Source of the DNA: Bacteroidales bacterium
Lineage (GTDB): Bacteria; Bacteroidota; Bacteroidia; Bacteroidales; BM520
Length of the DNA stretch: 64,000 nucleotides
Assembly: GCA_031276035.1 (NCBI GenBank)
Contig: JAISNV010000044.1
Coordinates: forward strand, 1-64,000
Direction: 5' to 3'
The stretch's first letter is position 1, and each line of letters begins with the position of its first letter. Positions 1 to 9,260 of the stretch are shown piece by piece. The notes below the pieces were generated by a model, which did no database searches, had not been told where the DNA came from, and was given only the letters and a program-made list of their open reading frames with translations. The position numbers and the translations under genes were made by a program.

Positions 1-168
1 AAACCCTACACTCTTTGCCCATTGGGGATTGGTTCATCCGTAAATTACTTAGTATGTCAATGCAAATGAGTAATTTTGTGATTTATAATATGAAGAGCCG
101 TATGACGGGAGACTGTCACGTACGGTTCCGTGAGAACGCAAGGACGAAACTCCCTCGCGTGACTCGAT
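1..168 (+). mobile_element. Group II intron, 3' end (domains V and VI)
   Basis: Positions 95-128 form a canonical 34-nt domain V. Eight base pairs are followed by a two-base bulge (C-G), four more pairs and an eight-base loop, with the catalytic AGC triad at 96-98. Positions 132-165 fold as domain VI: 132-134 pair with 163-165 and 136-139 pair with 157-160, leaving A162 bulged as the likely branch point. This puts the 3' splice site near 168, seven bases after the branch A. The 5' part of the intron and its reverse transcriptase lie outside the window. The 3' exon leads straight into the HNH gene at 218. Confidence 0.85.
2..43 (+). CDS. Possible C-terminal tail of the intron-encoded reverse transcriptase/maturase (partial)
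   Basis: An open frame enters from the left edge and stops with TAA at 41-43. It encodes NPTLFAHWGLVHP. A short tail of this kind, ending about 50 nt before domain V, is where an intron-encoded protein in domain IV would be expected to stop. Only 13 residues are visible, so the call rests on position rather than on a domain. Confidence 0.35.
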   Translation, partial: NPTLFAHWGLVHP

Positions 169-217
169 TATAGGCAAGGCAGACGAGGTCAGTCAAAATT
201 ATAATAAAGCAATATTA

Positions 218-946
218 ATGAGAAACCCCAAATGGCATAGAGATGAAATTATTTTAGCATTAGATTTATACTTCGATGAAGAACGAGGTACTATTAATGC
301 TAGTAATCCTAAAATCATTAATCTCTCTAAAATACTTAATAAGCTCCCAATATTTGACACAAAACCAGATGAAAATCTTTTTAGAAATCCAAACGGAGTA
401 AACTTAAAACTTTCAAATTTTCTTGCTCTTGATCCAAATTACAGCGGAAAAGGAATGCAATCTTATAGCAAATTAGACAAAGAAGTATTTGATGAATTCT
501 TTAACAACAGAAAAAGGCTAAGAGAAATAGCCAGAAAAATAATAAATGTGGTAGAGAATGTTGAATTAAGAAACAAAGTATATCAAATTGAAGATGATGA
601 GATCAGCGAATTAGACAGTGTGAGTGAAGGGCTTGTCATATATAAATTACACAAGGTACGGGAAAGAGATAATCGCATTATTAATGAAAAGAAAAAAATA
701 GTATCAAAAGAAAAAGGATGTTTAAAATGTGAAATTTGCGGTTTTGATTTTGAGGAAACATATGGTAATTTAGGAAAAGGATTCATTGAATGCCACCACC
801 TAAAACCGTTATCTGATTATGACAGCGAAAGAGTAACAGAAATTACTGATTTAGCATTATTATGCTCTAACTGTCATAAAATGATTCATAGAGATTTGAC
901 TGTTTCAAGTGTTGAAGATTTTAGAGAAAAGTGGACTATAACGTAG
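218..946 (+). CDS. HNH endonuclease, McrA-like
   Basis: This 242-residue protein has a C-terminal zinc-type HNH nuclease domain at about residues 168-225. Two CxxC pairs (171/174 and 216/219) frame the HH at 193-194, and the last motif is CSNCHKMIHRD. The N-terminal 110 residues (W6, RDE at 8-10, a basic helix near 97-107) resemble the target-recognition half of HNH restriction enzymes. Such enzymes cut DNA, often modified DNA, so a type IV-like restriction role is plausible but inferred. No methylase or partner gene is visible. The gene starts 50 nt after the group II intron and is followed by a GC-rich inverted-repeat element, which suggests a mobile setting. The ATG at 218 has no clear Shine-Dalgarno, which is usual for Bacteroidota. 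Confidence 0.8.
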   Translation: MRNPKWHRDEIILALDLYFDEERGTINASNPKIINLSKILNKLPIFDTKPDENLFRNPNGVNLKLSNFLALDPNYSGKGMQSYSKLDKEVFDEFFNNRKRLREIARKIINVVENVELRNKVYQIEDDEISELDSVSEGLVIYKLHKVRERDNRIINEKKKIVSKEKGCLKCEICGFDFEETYGNLGKGFIECHHLKPLSDYDSERVTEITDLALLCSNCHKMIHRDLTVSSVEDFREKWTIT

Positions 947-1002
947 TTTGTAAAATAATAATGAGAATATTTATTATAAAAAAGAGCAATAAATATACAA
1001 TT

Positions 1003-1155
1003 ATAACTACACGCACAGCCTACAAAATGCAGTTTGGCGCAAGTGGCGGTGTAGTTCGCAGAAAGAGTTGAGCAGACTTGAAAAATTTATCGCCTGCGCA
1101 AACAGCAGTAAGCCGCCACCTTCGCCGTGCCGCCGTTCGTTAGCGGCAATTGGCA
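1003..1155 (+). repeat. GC-rich imperfect inverted-repeat element downstream of the HNH gene
   Basis: This roughly 150-bp stretch is far richer in GC than its flanks. The arm AAGTGGCGG (1041-1049) can pair with CCGCCACCTT (1113-1122) with one bulged base, and further G/C-rich segments lie on both sides (1035-1040 and 1124-1147). It ends with CGTTAGCGGCAATTG. Its layout, a long imperfect palindrome after an accessory gene with a GTTAGC-type terminus, recalls cassette recombination (attC-like) or REP-like elements. It does not fit the GTTRRRY core exactly and no integrase is in the window. Confidence 0.4.
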
Positions 1156-1711
1156 TGTAGAGGAAAAACGTATCAAAATCGAATAAATACGTATCAAATC
1201 GTATAAGAACCCGGTCAACAGAAAAGGTTGAAGCCGTTTTACTTCAAAATATCTAAGATATGATTAGCTCCGAGGAAAAATCAAAAAGAAACATGACCTC
1301 AAAGAAGGCTATTTATCCTCAATATAAAAAACGAATAAAAACAAAACTGTTTCCGAAAACATGCTTGTTGCACAACTACGATATTGTACATTTTAAAGCA
1401 AAACCTTAATACTCCTGTTTTGTAATTATCATTACTGCACAAAACCTGAGCAGGTATGCAATTTATCGGACTATTACACGTTACTACGACGGCAATTACT
1501 TTATGAAAGGGCTTCCGCCGGCTGAAATAATACAGGAGGAAATATCTCAAAAAGTATATTTATCACGCAAAACCTATCGCCCAAAGTGTTAACTCGAAAT
1601 AGCTTACAATCCGGAAATGTGGAAACCATCATCTGTTTTATTTTGAAGGACAGTATCCTCGTAAGACAAATATCAAAGACTTATAAATAGAAAAGCAAAC
1701 TAATTATTCCG
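1156..1711. other. Gene-free stretch with short direct repeats and decayed coding fragments
   Basis: No convincing gene is seen. At 1168-1206 a motif close to ACGTATCAAATCG occurs twice in tandem with small differences. A 29-codon fragment near 1502-1591 (beginning MKGLPPAEIIQEEISQ) reads like a piece of a real protein but has no recognisable family. The region looks like remnants left by mobile-element traffic. Confidence 0.4.
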
Positions 1712-2455
1712 ATGCAAAAACTAATATCATATCCCGTATCTATTGTTTATTATTTCCTACATGGAACAATATTGATTGTTTTTCAATTAATCCAATGGAT
1801 ATGTTTTAACATGTTCGGATATGAGGCTCACAAAAAGAGTGTGGATATTATGTGTTTCTTTTTAGTAATCAGCACTTATTTATTGTTTACGAGATACAAA
1901 ATAAACAATCTTAAAATACTGCCGACGGGTGTTCCTCTGATCTTTGCGGCAAATCATCAAAGTATGTACGATACAACTTCTCTTGCCTGGTTTCTACGGA
2001 AGACGCATCCCAAATTTATAGGAAAAATAGAATTAAGCAAAGGACTGTTTGGTATTTCATACAGTATGACTCATGGAGGTTCGGTGCTTATAGACAGGAA
2101 AAATCCGAGGCAATCTTTGTCTGCGATACAGGGTTTGGCTCAATATATAGAAATAAGCAAACGTTCGGCTATCATATTTCCCGAAGGAACAAGAAGTAAA
2201 ACAACGAGTAAACCGAACCAGTTTGCAGAAAACGGATTAAAAATTCTTTGTAAATATGCTCCTTCTGCCTATGTAGTTCCTATAACAATAAACAACTCGT
2301 GGAAAATGACAAGATGGGGTTCTTTTCCTTTAGGTATAGGTAATAAACTTATATTTACAATTCATGACCCTATCCCCGTAAAGGATGTTCCCTTCAATGA
2401 AATTTTTGAAAAAACAGAACAAAGCATCATTCGGGCAATTCTTCCGGTCGAATAA
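1712..2455 (+). CDS. plsC: 1-acyl-sn-glycerol-3-phosphate acyltransferase (PlsC family)
   Basis: This 247-residue membrane enzyme should transfer an acyl chain to lysophosphatidic acid, or a related lysolipid, in phospholipid synthesis. The two diagnostic blocks are present: NHQSMYDT (HX4D catalytic motif, near residues 80-87) and FPEGTRS (glycerol-phosphate binding, near 156-162). An IDRKNPRQS segment between them matches family block III. Two hydrophobic N-terminal segments (residues 6-28 and 46-60) would anchor it in the inner membrane. It stands alone: the upstream region holds no gene and the next operon begins about 330 bp downstream. Length and motifs are normal for the family. The acyl donor and exact lysolipid cannot be told. 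Confidence 0.88.
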   Translation: MQKLISYPVSIVYYFLHGTILIVFQLIQWICFNMFGYEAHKKSVDIMCFFLVISTYLLFTRYKINNLKILPTGVPLIFAANHQSMYDTTSLAWFLRKTHPKFIGKIELSKGLFGISYSMTHGGSVLIDRKNPRQSLSAIQGLAQYIEISKRSAIIFPEGTRSKTTSKPNQFAENGLKILCKYAPSAYVVPITINNSWKMTRWGSFPLGIGNKLIFTIHDPIPVKDVPFNEIFEKTEQSIIRAILPVE

Positions 2456-2753
2456 AATTGATATTTGATTAAGAACTATATTATCACATCTATCTTCTAA
2501 CTAAAAGTTTGTTCATAAATAGACTATTAGCATAGTTTATTAAAATGAAACCAACTAATTATCATTACAAAGAAGTCAAAAACAAAGCCTTGAATTCTTT
2601 CCGATTTATCCGTGCATTCCGTTACTGCGCTTAGGAATAATGATGATTTACAGTATTAACATCTAACTTATTCCGAATTAAATAAAATTAAAAATGGCCT
2701 TTTCGGCAAAACAATTTGAGCTGTAAGGCAAAATATTATTGCGGCTTTTGTTC
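2456..2753. other. Intergenic region, no gene seen
   Basis: No supported gene is present. The longest plus-strand fragment is a 29-codon frame near 2544 with no family resemblance. The region separates plsC from the GC-richer redox operon and may contain its 5' regulatory sites. Confidence 0.4.
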
Positions 2754-2761
2754 TACTTTTG
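2754..2761 (+). promoter_or_regulatory. Putative Bacteroidetes -7 box (TACTTTTG)
   Basis: TACTTTTG matches the Bacteroidetes primary sigma factor -7 consensus TAnnTTTG. It lies 26 nt before the ATG of the aldo/keto reductase gene. No clear TTTG -33 box is seen at the usual spacing, so the promoter may need an activator. Confidence 0.5.
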
Positions 2762-2783
2762 TATCGTAAAATTAAATGAATAA

Positions 2784-3770
<987 letters not shown>

Positions 3771-3783
3771 AAATCAAAATAAA

Positions 3784-4413
3784 ATGAAAATATTAATATC
3801 AATAATGAGCCTCTTGATGGCTACATCCTGTGGAGCAAGCTCGAACAGGACTAATACAAATAACGAAAATACGGAAACAAACATGGAAAACGGATCAAAG
3901 AAAAGCATAGTGGTTTACTATTCCCGCAGAGGAACGAACTACCTGAACGGCGCTATTGTCGATTTGAAGATAGGCAACACAGAAGTGGTTGCAGGTAAGA
4001 TACAAACACTTACCGGGAGCGATATATTCCGCATTGAGACGGTAAAAGCGTATCCGGCGGACTATACGGAAACAACCGAAGTGGCAAAGCGGGAATTGGA
4101 CGAAAATGCCCGTCCGGAGTTGACGGCCGGAATTGAAAATATGGAGCAATATGATGTCATCTACCTGGGTTATCCTAACTGGTGGGGAACTTATCCAATG
4201 GCTGTTGCTACCTTCTTAGACTCTTATGATTTCTCCGGAAAGACAATTATTCCGTTCTGCACCCACGAAGGCAGTGCCTTAGGCAGTAGTGTACGGGATA
4301 TAAAAAAGGCGGTACCCGGTGCAACTGTTCTCGATGGTCTGGCTATCAAGGGAGGAAATGTGAATAGTTCGGACAAAGTAATCGAGGACTGGATTAACAG
4401 CAACAGAAAATAA
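3784..4413 (+). CDS. Lipoprotein flavodoxin
   Basis: This 209-residue protein has an N-terminal lipoprotein signal (lipobox LMATSC, acylated Cys16) followed by a low-complexity Asn/Thr/Glu linker and a flavodoxin-type fold. The phosphate loop is VVYYSRRGTNY near residues 42-52. The isoalloxazine-binding part is LGYPNWWGTYPMA near 136-148, and FCTHEGSALGSS near 158-169 is typical of the flavodoxin_4 group. It should carry FMN and act as a membrane-tethered electron carrier facing the periplasm, which is unusual for a flavodoxin. It starts 13 nt after the aldo/keto reductase and stops 24 nt before the likely start of the hydrolase gene, so these are surely cotranscribed. Confidence 0.85.
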   Translation: MKILISIMSLLMATSCGASSNRTNTNNENTETNMENGSKKSIVVYYSRRGTNYLNGAIVDLKIGNTEVVAGKIQTLTGSDIFRIETVKAYPADYTETTEVAKRELDENARPELTAGIENMEQYDVIYLGYPNWWGTYPMAVATFLDSYDFSGKTIIPFCTHEGSALGSSVRDIKKAVPGATVLDGLAIKGGNVNSSDKVIEDWINSNRK

Positions 4414-4437
4414 ATTATGTATCAAAAAGATTATACA

Positions 4438-5490
4438 ATGAGAAGATTATCAATCTTAGCAGTTGCAGCCCTAATGTTTTTAGTGCCGTCCTGCAAGCAG
4501 AATCAGAGTGCTGACAATCAAAATTCAGAAAACATGAACAATACAGAACAATATACTTTCGAGTTAAGCAACAAAGTTACCCGTAAGAAAGTAACTTTCA
4601 AAAATCGTTACGGAATCATGCTGACGGGCGACCTGTACATTCCGAAAAATCAAACGGACAAGTCCCCTGCACTTGCTATCAGCGGTCCTTTCGGTGCGGT
4701 TAAAGAGCAATCGTCGGGTTTATATGCCAACCAAATGGCTGAGCGCGGATTTATTGCGCTTGCTTTCGATCCGTCATACACCGGAGAAAGCGGAGGTGAG
4801 CCCCGCCATGTTGCATCACCCGACATTAACTCCGAAGACCTTAGTGCTGCAGTTGATTATTTGGGAACACTTGAAAACGTTGACCGGAACAGAATAGGTA
4901 TGATTGGTATTTGCGGATTCGGAGGTTTCGCATTAAACACAGTTGCTGTTGACAAACGTGTTAAAGCAGTAGCAACCGCAAGCATGTACGATATGTCGAG
5001 AGTGAAAGCAAAAGGTTACTTTGATGCCATGACCTTGGAGGAACGCACCCAAATATTGGAGGAATTAAGCGACCAGCGCTGGAAAGATGCTGAAAACGGA
5101 ATGCCGGCCTTAGGTCCTAAGGGATTGCCTGACAAAATTGAAGGCAATGAACCTCAGTTCGTAAAAGATTACTTTGATTATTATAAAACTGGGCGGGGCT
5201 TTCATCCGCGTTCGATAAATTCAAACAGCTCGTGGACGACTACCACTCCGTTATCGCTTATGAATATGCCTGTTCTGACCTATATCAAAGAAATTTCGCC
5301 GAGGCCGGTGCTGTTGATTGCAGGAGAAAATGCTCATTCCCGTTATTTCAGCGAAGACGCTTACAAGGCGGCTTCAGAACCGAAAGAGTTAATGATTATT
5401 CCTAACGCCGTGCATGTAGATTTATACGACCGTATGGAATTTATTCCGTTCGATAAACTGGAATCATTTTTTAAAGAACATTTAAAATAA
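4438..5490 (+). CDS. Alpha/beta hydrolase lipoprotein with a Cys nucleophile
   Basis: The frame is open from 4417, but the ATG at 4438 gives a clean lipoprotein signal ([19 protein letters not shown], acylated Cys19), so that start is preferred (350 residues). The body is an alpha/beta hydrolase of the dienelactone hydrolase/YcjY-like group. The nucleophile elbow is GICGFGG with Cys159 where most relatives have Ser. The catalytic His is probably in [11 protein letters not shown] near the C-terminus, and an acid residue is likely near the [10 protein letters not shown] strand. It would hydrolyse ester or lactone bonds outside the cytoplasm. Its neighbours are redox proteins and an acetyltransferase, so a role in detoxifying reactive carbonyl or acyl compounds is possible but unproven. 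Confidence 0.8.
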   Translation: MRRLSILAVAALMFLVPSCKQNQSADNQNSENMNNTEQYTFELSNKVTRKKVTFKNRYGIMLTGDLYIPKNQTDKSPALAISGPFGAVKEQSSGLYANQMAERGFIALAFDPSYTGESGGEPRHVASPDINSEDLSAAVDYLGTLENVDRNRIGMIGICGFGGFALNTVAVDKRVKAVATASMYDMSRVKAKGYFDAMTLEERTQILEELSDQRWKDAENGMPALGPKGLPDKIEGNEPQFVKDYFDYYKTGRGFHPRSINSNSSWTTTTPLSLMNMPVLTYIKEISPRPVLLIAGENAHSRYFSEDAYKAASEPKELMIIPNAVHVDLYDRMEFIPFDKLESFFKEHLK

Positions 5491-5494
5491 AGCT

Positions 5495-6064
5495 ATGGAT
5501 ATATTTGAAAGAATGAAAAACGGTGAGTTGATACGGTTAGACGATCCCGATTATCCGAAAGTTGGTGATGCTATAATTAGAGCTTTCAGAATTACCGGAG
5601 AACTTAATTCGTCCTATCATCCCGATGATGAAACACGCGCTGTTTTAAGCGAACTTACCGGACAAGCCATCGACGAAACAACCACGGTTAAGTTGCCTTT
5701 CTATACGGATTTCGGACAGTTTATCCGTCTCGGGAAAAATGTCTTTGTAAATTTCGGTTGCGGATTCATGGACAGAGGCGGAATTACTATTGAAGATAAT
5801 GTGCTGATAGGCCCGAAAGCCAATCTTATTACTGAAAACCATCCTGAGGAACCGGAACTCCGGCGGTATGTTTATGCAAAACCTATCCATATTAAAAAAG
5901 GAGCATGGATTGGCGCAGCAGCCACAATTCTGCCCGGTGTAACTATCGGAGAAAATGCGATGGTAGCTGCCGGGGCGGTTGTTACGAAAGATGTTCCTGA
6001 TAATACGATAGTAGGCGGAGTTCCCGCTAAAATAATCAGAAAGATAAAAACAGAACAGTCATGA
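5495..6064 (+). CDS. Hexapeptide-repeat O-acetyltransferase (LacA/Maa/NodL type)
   Basis: This 189-residue cytosolic enzyme has an N-terminal helical cap (to about residue 60) and a left-handed beta helix built from hexapeptide repeats, such as [22 protein letters not shown] and [29 protein letters not shown]. The catalytic His is in ITENHPEEP. It would move acetyl from acetyl-CoA to a sugar or similar hydroxyl. It follows the hydrolase by 4 nt and its TGA overlaps the next gene's ATG (ATGA at 6061-6064), so translation of the two is probably coupled. Its substrate is unknown. Confidence 0.85.
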   Translation: MDIFERMKNGELIRLDDPDYPKVGDAIIRAFRITGELNSSYHPDDETRAVLSELTGQAIDETTTVKLPFYTDFGQFIRLGKNVFVNFGCGFMDRGGITIEDNVLIGPKANLITENHPEEPELRRYVYAKPIHIKKGAWIGAAATILPGVTIGENAMVAAGAVVTKDVPDNTIVGGVPAKIIRKIKTEQS

Positions 6065-6531
6065 AAAAATTATTATTATTCGGCTCGATGCTTTTGCTGG
6101 CATTTACAGTCACGGCATGCGACAGAAATTCCCTGCATCGGGAAGATATAAATAACGAAGAAAATAACACCGAAAGCAATACAATCAAATTAACCGTAGG
6201 AGACAAGACCTTCACAGCCGCCTTAGCGGATAATTCTTCGGCAAAAGCCTTGAAAGAACTGCTTGCCGAAGGAAGTATAAGTATTGATATGAGAGATTAT
6301 GCCAATATGGAAAAGGTGGGACCTTTAGGTACTTCTTTACCGAGAAACGATGAACATATCACAACAGCTCCCGGAGATTTAATTCTTTATCAAGGTAATT
6401 CATTCGTCATTTATTATGCACCCAATACCTATTCCCTTACCCGTTTGGGTAAAATCGACAATGTTACCCGCGACGAGTTGATAGACGCATTGGGTAGCGG
6501 AAATATAACTGTAACCCTTTCATTAAATTAA
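6061..6531 (+). CDS. Cyclophilin-like fold lipoprotein
   Basis: This 156-residue protein has a lipoprotein signal (lipobox TVTAC, Cys20) and a 110-residue domain that matches the bacterial cyclophilin-like group (Cyclophil_like family). It has the [19 protein letters not shown] start, the [18 protein letters not shown] strand-loop and the [18 protein letters not shown] core. Members are usually not shown to be prolyl isomerases, and their function is unknown. They recur next to flavodoxin, aldo/keto reductase and carboxymuconolactone decarboxylase genes, as here. The start overlaps the upstream stop by four bases and the next gene starts 3 nt downstream. Confidence 0.75.
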   Translation: MKKLLLFGSMLLLAFTVTACDRNSLHREDINNEENNTESNTIKLTVGDKTFTAALADNSSAKALKELLAEGSISIDMRDYANMEKVGPLGTSLPRNDEHITTAPGDLILYQGNSFVIYYAPNTYSLTRLGKIDNVTRDELIDALGSGNITVTLSLN

Positions 6532-6534
6532 ATT

Positions 6535-7074
6535 ATGAGTGTAAAAATGAAACAAACCCTATTCATCATTGTAGTCGTAGGACTGGTTTTAACCGGATGC
6601 GGCAACAGACAGGAAAAAAGCAAAGACATTATGAAAACAGTAACAAACGGAGAAATTCCGAAAATCAGTGACTTTCCCTTAGGAAATGAAAACACCGGTT
6701 ATGCACAGTATTTTTCTGGCAGAAGCTGGCTGGCGCCGCTTACTGAGATGAGCGAACTGAATGTGCCTATTTCCAACGTAACCTTTGAGCCGGCTTGCCG
6801 CAATAACTGGCACAGCCATACGGGAGGACAGATTCTCGTTGCCGTGGGCGGCGTGGGATATTATCAGGAAAGAGGAAAGCCTGCCGTGCGGATGATGCCC
6901 GGCGATGTGATAGAAATTGCACCCGACCTTGAACACTGGCACGGAGCAGCCCCCGATACTTGGTTTTCGCACCTTGCCATAGCATGCAATCCGCAGACCA
7001 ATCAGAATATATGGCTCAATCCGGTCAGCGATAAAGAATATCTTGAAGCTGTAAAACGGGAGGAACTGAAATGA
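6535..7074 (+). CDS. Cupin-domain lipoprotein
   Basis: This 179-residue protein has a lipoprotein signal (LVLTGC; Cys22 if started at 6535, or Cys18 from the second ATG at 6547). One cupin domain covers about residues 60-165. Metal-binding residues are visible in NNWHSHTGGQIL (cupin motif 1) and APDLEHWHGAAPD (motif 2). It belongs to the small cupins found with carboxymuconolactone decarboxylase proteins. In several bacteria the two domains occur together, and here the genes overlap by four bases (ATGA at 7071-7074). A metal-dependent dioxygenase or isomerase role in the periplasm is possible. The substrate cannot be read from sequence. Confidence 0.8.
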   Translation: MSVKMKQTLFIIVVVGLVLTGCGNRQEKSKDIMKTVTNGEIPKISDFPLGNENTGYAQYFSGRSWLAPLTEMSELNVPISNVTFEPACRNNWHSHTGGQILVAVGGVGYYQERGKPAVRMMPGDVIEIAPDLEHWHGAAPDTWFSHLAIACNPQTNQNIWLNPVSDKEYLEAVKREELK

Positions 7075-8156
7075 GCGGTAGAAGTAAAATAGCCTTTGCA
7101 CTATGTGCATGCATGCAGTTATTTTTTAACAATCAATTAAAAGCACAGGATATGGAAAATAGTTTAAACCCCGAACAACAAAAGATAATTACCATTGCCG
7201 CTAATACGGCAATAGGCAATCTCGACGCTCTGAGCACAGAATTGAATGACGGACTCGATGCCGGCCTAAGCGTAAACCGGATAAAAGAAGTATTGGTTCA
7301 GATGTATGCCTATGCCGGATTTCCGCGAAGCCTCCAAGGAATCAATACCTTTATGAGTATGCTCGACAGTCGCAAAGCCCAAGGGATAAACGACCCTGAA
7401 GGAGCCGATGCTTCTCCCATAACGGATTCACGCGACAAATATACCCGTGGGCGTGAGATACTGGAGAAACTGACTCTTACCGATCAGAAAAATATTACGG
7501 GAGCCAATGCTTTTGCTCCGGCTATCGACAATTATTTAAAGGAGCATTTGTTTGCCGATATTTTCGAAAGGGACGTGCTGACCTATGCCGAACGTGAACT
7601 CGCCACTATATCCGCTTTGGCAGCTATGGCAGGAGTTGATCCGATGTTGCAATCGCACATGAATATGGGCTTGAACGTAGGACTGACCGAAGCGCAGCTA
7701 AGACAGCTCGTTTCTATCATCGGTAACTCTATCGACAGGCGGCAGGGTGATAATGCCCGGAAGATATTGGATAAAGTTATCGCAGCAAGATCGCCCGGCA
7801 ATAAAGTCGAAGGAGCATCTCTGAACAGAACTCACATTTCCTCCGGAAATAATAAAGTCCGCCTTTCCCTGATTACAGTAGATCCCAAGCGGCTGGATAA
7901 ATATAATGAATTCCTGAAAGAAGAAATTGAAGCATCAATGCTGTTGGAACCGGGGGTATTGGCATTATATGCCGTTTCCGAAAAAGAAGCCCCGAATAAA
8001 ATAACCATCCTTGAAATATATGCTGATGAGGCAGCTTATCAAGACCATATTAAAACCCCTCATTTCATTAAATACAAACAGGGAACACTCGATATGGTTC
8101 AAGACCTCGAATTGCTCGATGTAAACCCCCTTATTCCGGAATTGAAGATTAAATAA
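7071..8156 (+). CDS. Carboxymuconolactone decarboxylase-like protein fused to an ABM-type monooxygenase domain
   Basis: This 361-residue protein carries an export signal (hydrophobic residues 6-24, ending near KAQD). Two carboxymuconolactone decarboxylase/AhpD-like helical domains follow (about residues 35-110 and 135-235), then a C-terminal antibiotic-biosynthesis-monooxygenase/YgiN-like ferredoxin-fold domain (about 260-350) with an IEASMLLEPGVLALYAV strand. The first domain lacks an obvious AhpD CxxC pair. ABM domains act on quinols without cofactor, so the fusion plus the flavodoxin and cupin neighbours suggest redox handling of quinone-like or aromatic compounds outside the cytoplasm. 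This is the last gene of the operon. Confidence 0.8.
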   Translation: MSGRSKIAFALCACMQLFFNNQLKAQDMENSLNPEQQKIITIAANTAIGNLDALSTELNDGLDAGLSVNRIKEVLVQMYAYAGFPRSLQGINTFMSMLDSRKAQGINDPEGADASPITDSRDKYTRGREILEKLTLTDQKNITGANAFAPAIDNYLKEHLFADIFERDVLTYAERELATISALAAMAGVDPMLQSHMNMGLNVGLTEAQLRQLVSIIGNSIDRRQGDNARKILDKVIAARSPGNKVEGASLNRTHISSGNNKVRLSLITVDPKRLDKYNEFLKEEIEASMLLEPGVLALYAVSEKEAPNKITILEIYADEAAYQDHIKTPHFIKYKQGTLDMVQDLELLDVNPLIPELKIK

Positions 8157-8764
8157 GGCGAACATAATTAAATATTCATAAGGAAATAAAAAAGAATTAC
8201 GGGTCAAAACTCGCATTTACCCTACGCCCGTTACAGTTAATGAGCGGTGTTGATCAGGGTTTTATTTATGTGAACAAATCTATTTCCTGAATCGAACCCC
8301 AAAGAAAGGCAGGGTTTAATTGGTGGTAGGGGTAATACCCCCCAAGTAGAATTATATTTATGGCAGATTACTTTCTTCCCGATTATTCCATCGGTATCCT
8401 ATAAACTATATTTTGATAAGAGCCAGCGTAAAGTGAAATAATCTGTAAAATCTTTTCAATACAAGTCAGTCAAAAAGCGAGCTATCCTTTGCAAGAGCTG
8501 CAGATTACCACCTAAAATAAAAGTCCGCCGGTTACAAGTATCCTGTTTGTTTAATCAAACCGAATGATATTTTTATGATACTTATGAAAATCGAGATGGG
8601 ATTCCCTTCCCGAAACATTCCGTCAATAGCCGTAAGATGCCGTATTTACTATTTTCAGCAATGTTTTATACTATTATAACAAAAGATAATTTATTGATTA
8701 TTGAGCCCGTAAATAAATTTCAAAGAAAATTTTATAAAAAGGTCCTGTTTTAATAAATTTATTT
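8157..8764. other. Intergenic region, no gene seen
   Basis: About 600 bp hold no supported gene on either strand. The composition returns from the GC-richer operon to the AT-rich background. A short frame (MADYFLPDYSIGIL near 8358) has no family match. No terminator hairpin was found directly after the operon. Confidence 0.4.
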
Positions 8765-8797
8765 TACTTTTGGCCGACTAATTTGGCCGGCAAATTA
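8765..8797 (+). promoter_or_regulatory. HU promoter: -7 box and palindromic operator-like site
   Basis: TACTTTTG at 8765-8772 fits the TAnnTTTG -7 consensus. Just downstream, TAATTTG (8779-8785) and CAAATTA (8791-8797) are perfect inverted arms around GCCGG. TTTGGCC also occurs twice (8769-8775 and 8782-8788). A palindrome at the expected transcription start would suit a repressor or autoregulation by the HU protein. Confidence 0.5.
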
Positions 8798-8830
8798 AAC
8801 TTAAATTTTAGTAATTAAAAACAAAAAAAG

Positions 8831-9217
8831 ATGGCAGTAAGTTATGTAATTCAGGAGAAAGCCAACCCTATGGATAGGGAAGCTCCAAAGAAATTCTATG
8901 CACAGGCAAAAAGCAGGGGTGAATTAACATTGAAAAAATTAAGTAAAGAAATTGCCGAAGGCTCTACTACAGTAAGCGACAGCGATGTACTGGCAGTATT
9001 GAACGACCTTACCAAGGTGTTGAAACGGCATTTGGAAAATGGCGAGATTGTCCGTTTCGGCGATTTCGGTACATTCCAGATTGCTATCAGCAGCGAAGGT
9101 GCTGAAACAGAGGCGAAATTCAACGCGTCTATGATTAAAAAGTCGAAAGTAGCTTTCCGTCCGGGAAGCGATTTAAGAGAGATGCTTTCGACCTTGAAAT
9201 TCGAAAAAATGAAGTAA
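8831..9217 (+). CDS. HU family DNA-binding protein (Bacteroidetes HU-HIG type)
   Basis: This 128-residue protein fits the Bacteroidota-specific HU-like family. It has an N-terminal strand with VIQEKANP, a helical dimerisation part with a KKLSKEIAEGSTTVSDSDVL turn, and the core GEIVRFGDFGTFQIAI motif, which corresponds to the FGxF signature of HU/IHF. The C-terminal part carries KKSKVAFRPGSDLREML. It should bind and bend DNA as a nucleoid protein. The gene is monocistronic: its own promoter-like sequence lies upstream and a strong hairpin follows within 10 nt. Genes of this type often lie beside accessory islands in this phylum, and a putative defence gene lies downstream here. Confidence 0.85.
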   Translation: MAVSYVIQEKANPMDREAPKKFYAQAKSRGELTLKKLSKEIAEGSTTVSDSDVLAVLNDLTKVLKRHLENGEIVRFGDFGTFQIAISSEGAETEAKFNASMIKKSKVAFRPGSDLREMLSTLKFEKMK

Positions 9218-9221
9218 ACCG

Positions 9222-9260
9222 AAATGCTGCCTTGCTTTTTTGAAAAGCAAGGCAGCATTT
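9222..9260 (+). terminator. 18-bp perfect hairpin after the HU gene
   Basis: Arms 9222-9239 and 9243-9260 are exact reverse complements with a 3-nt loop. The stem ends in AAAT/ATTT and contains GCTGCCTTGC. It begins 4 nt after the HU stop codon and can serve as a terminator. The right arm also forms the start of the 43-bp repeats that follow. Confidence 0.75.

Noticed and set aside
1003-1155. A true integron attC site
   Set aside because: The terminal GTTAGCG does not fit GTTRRRY and no integrase is seen, so it was kept only as a structured element.
1299-1550. 83-codon minus-strand frame in the gene-free region
   Set aside because: Its composition is Cys/Phe-rich without a domain, and it lies in DNA that looks decayed.
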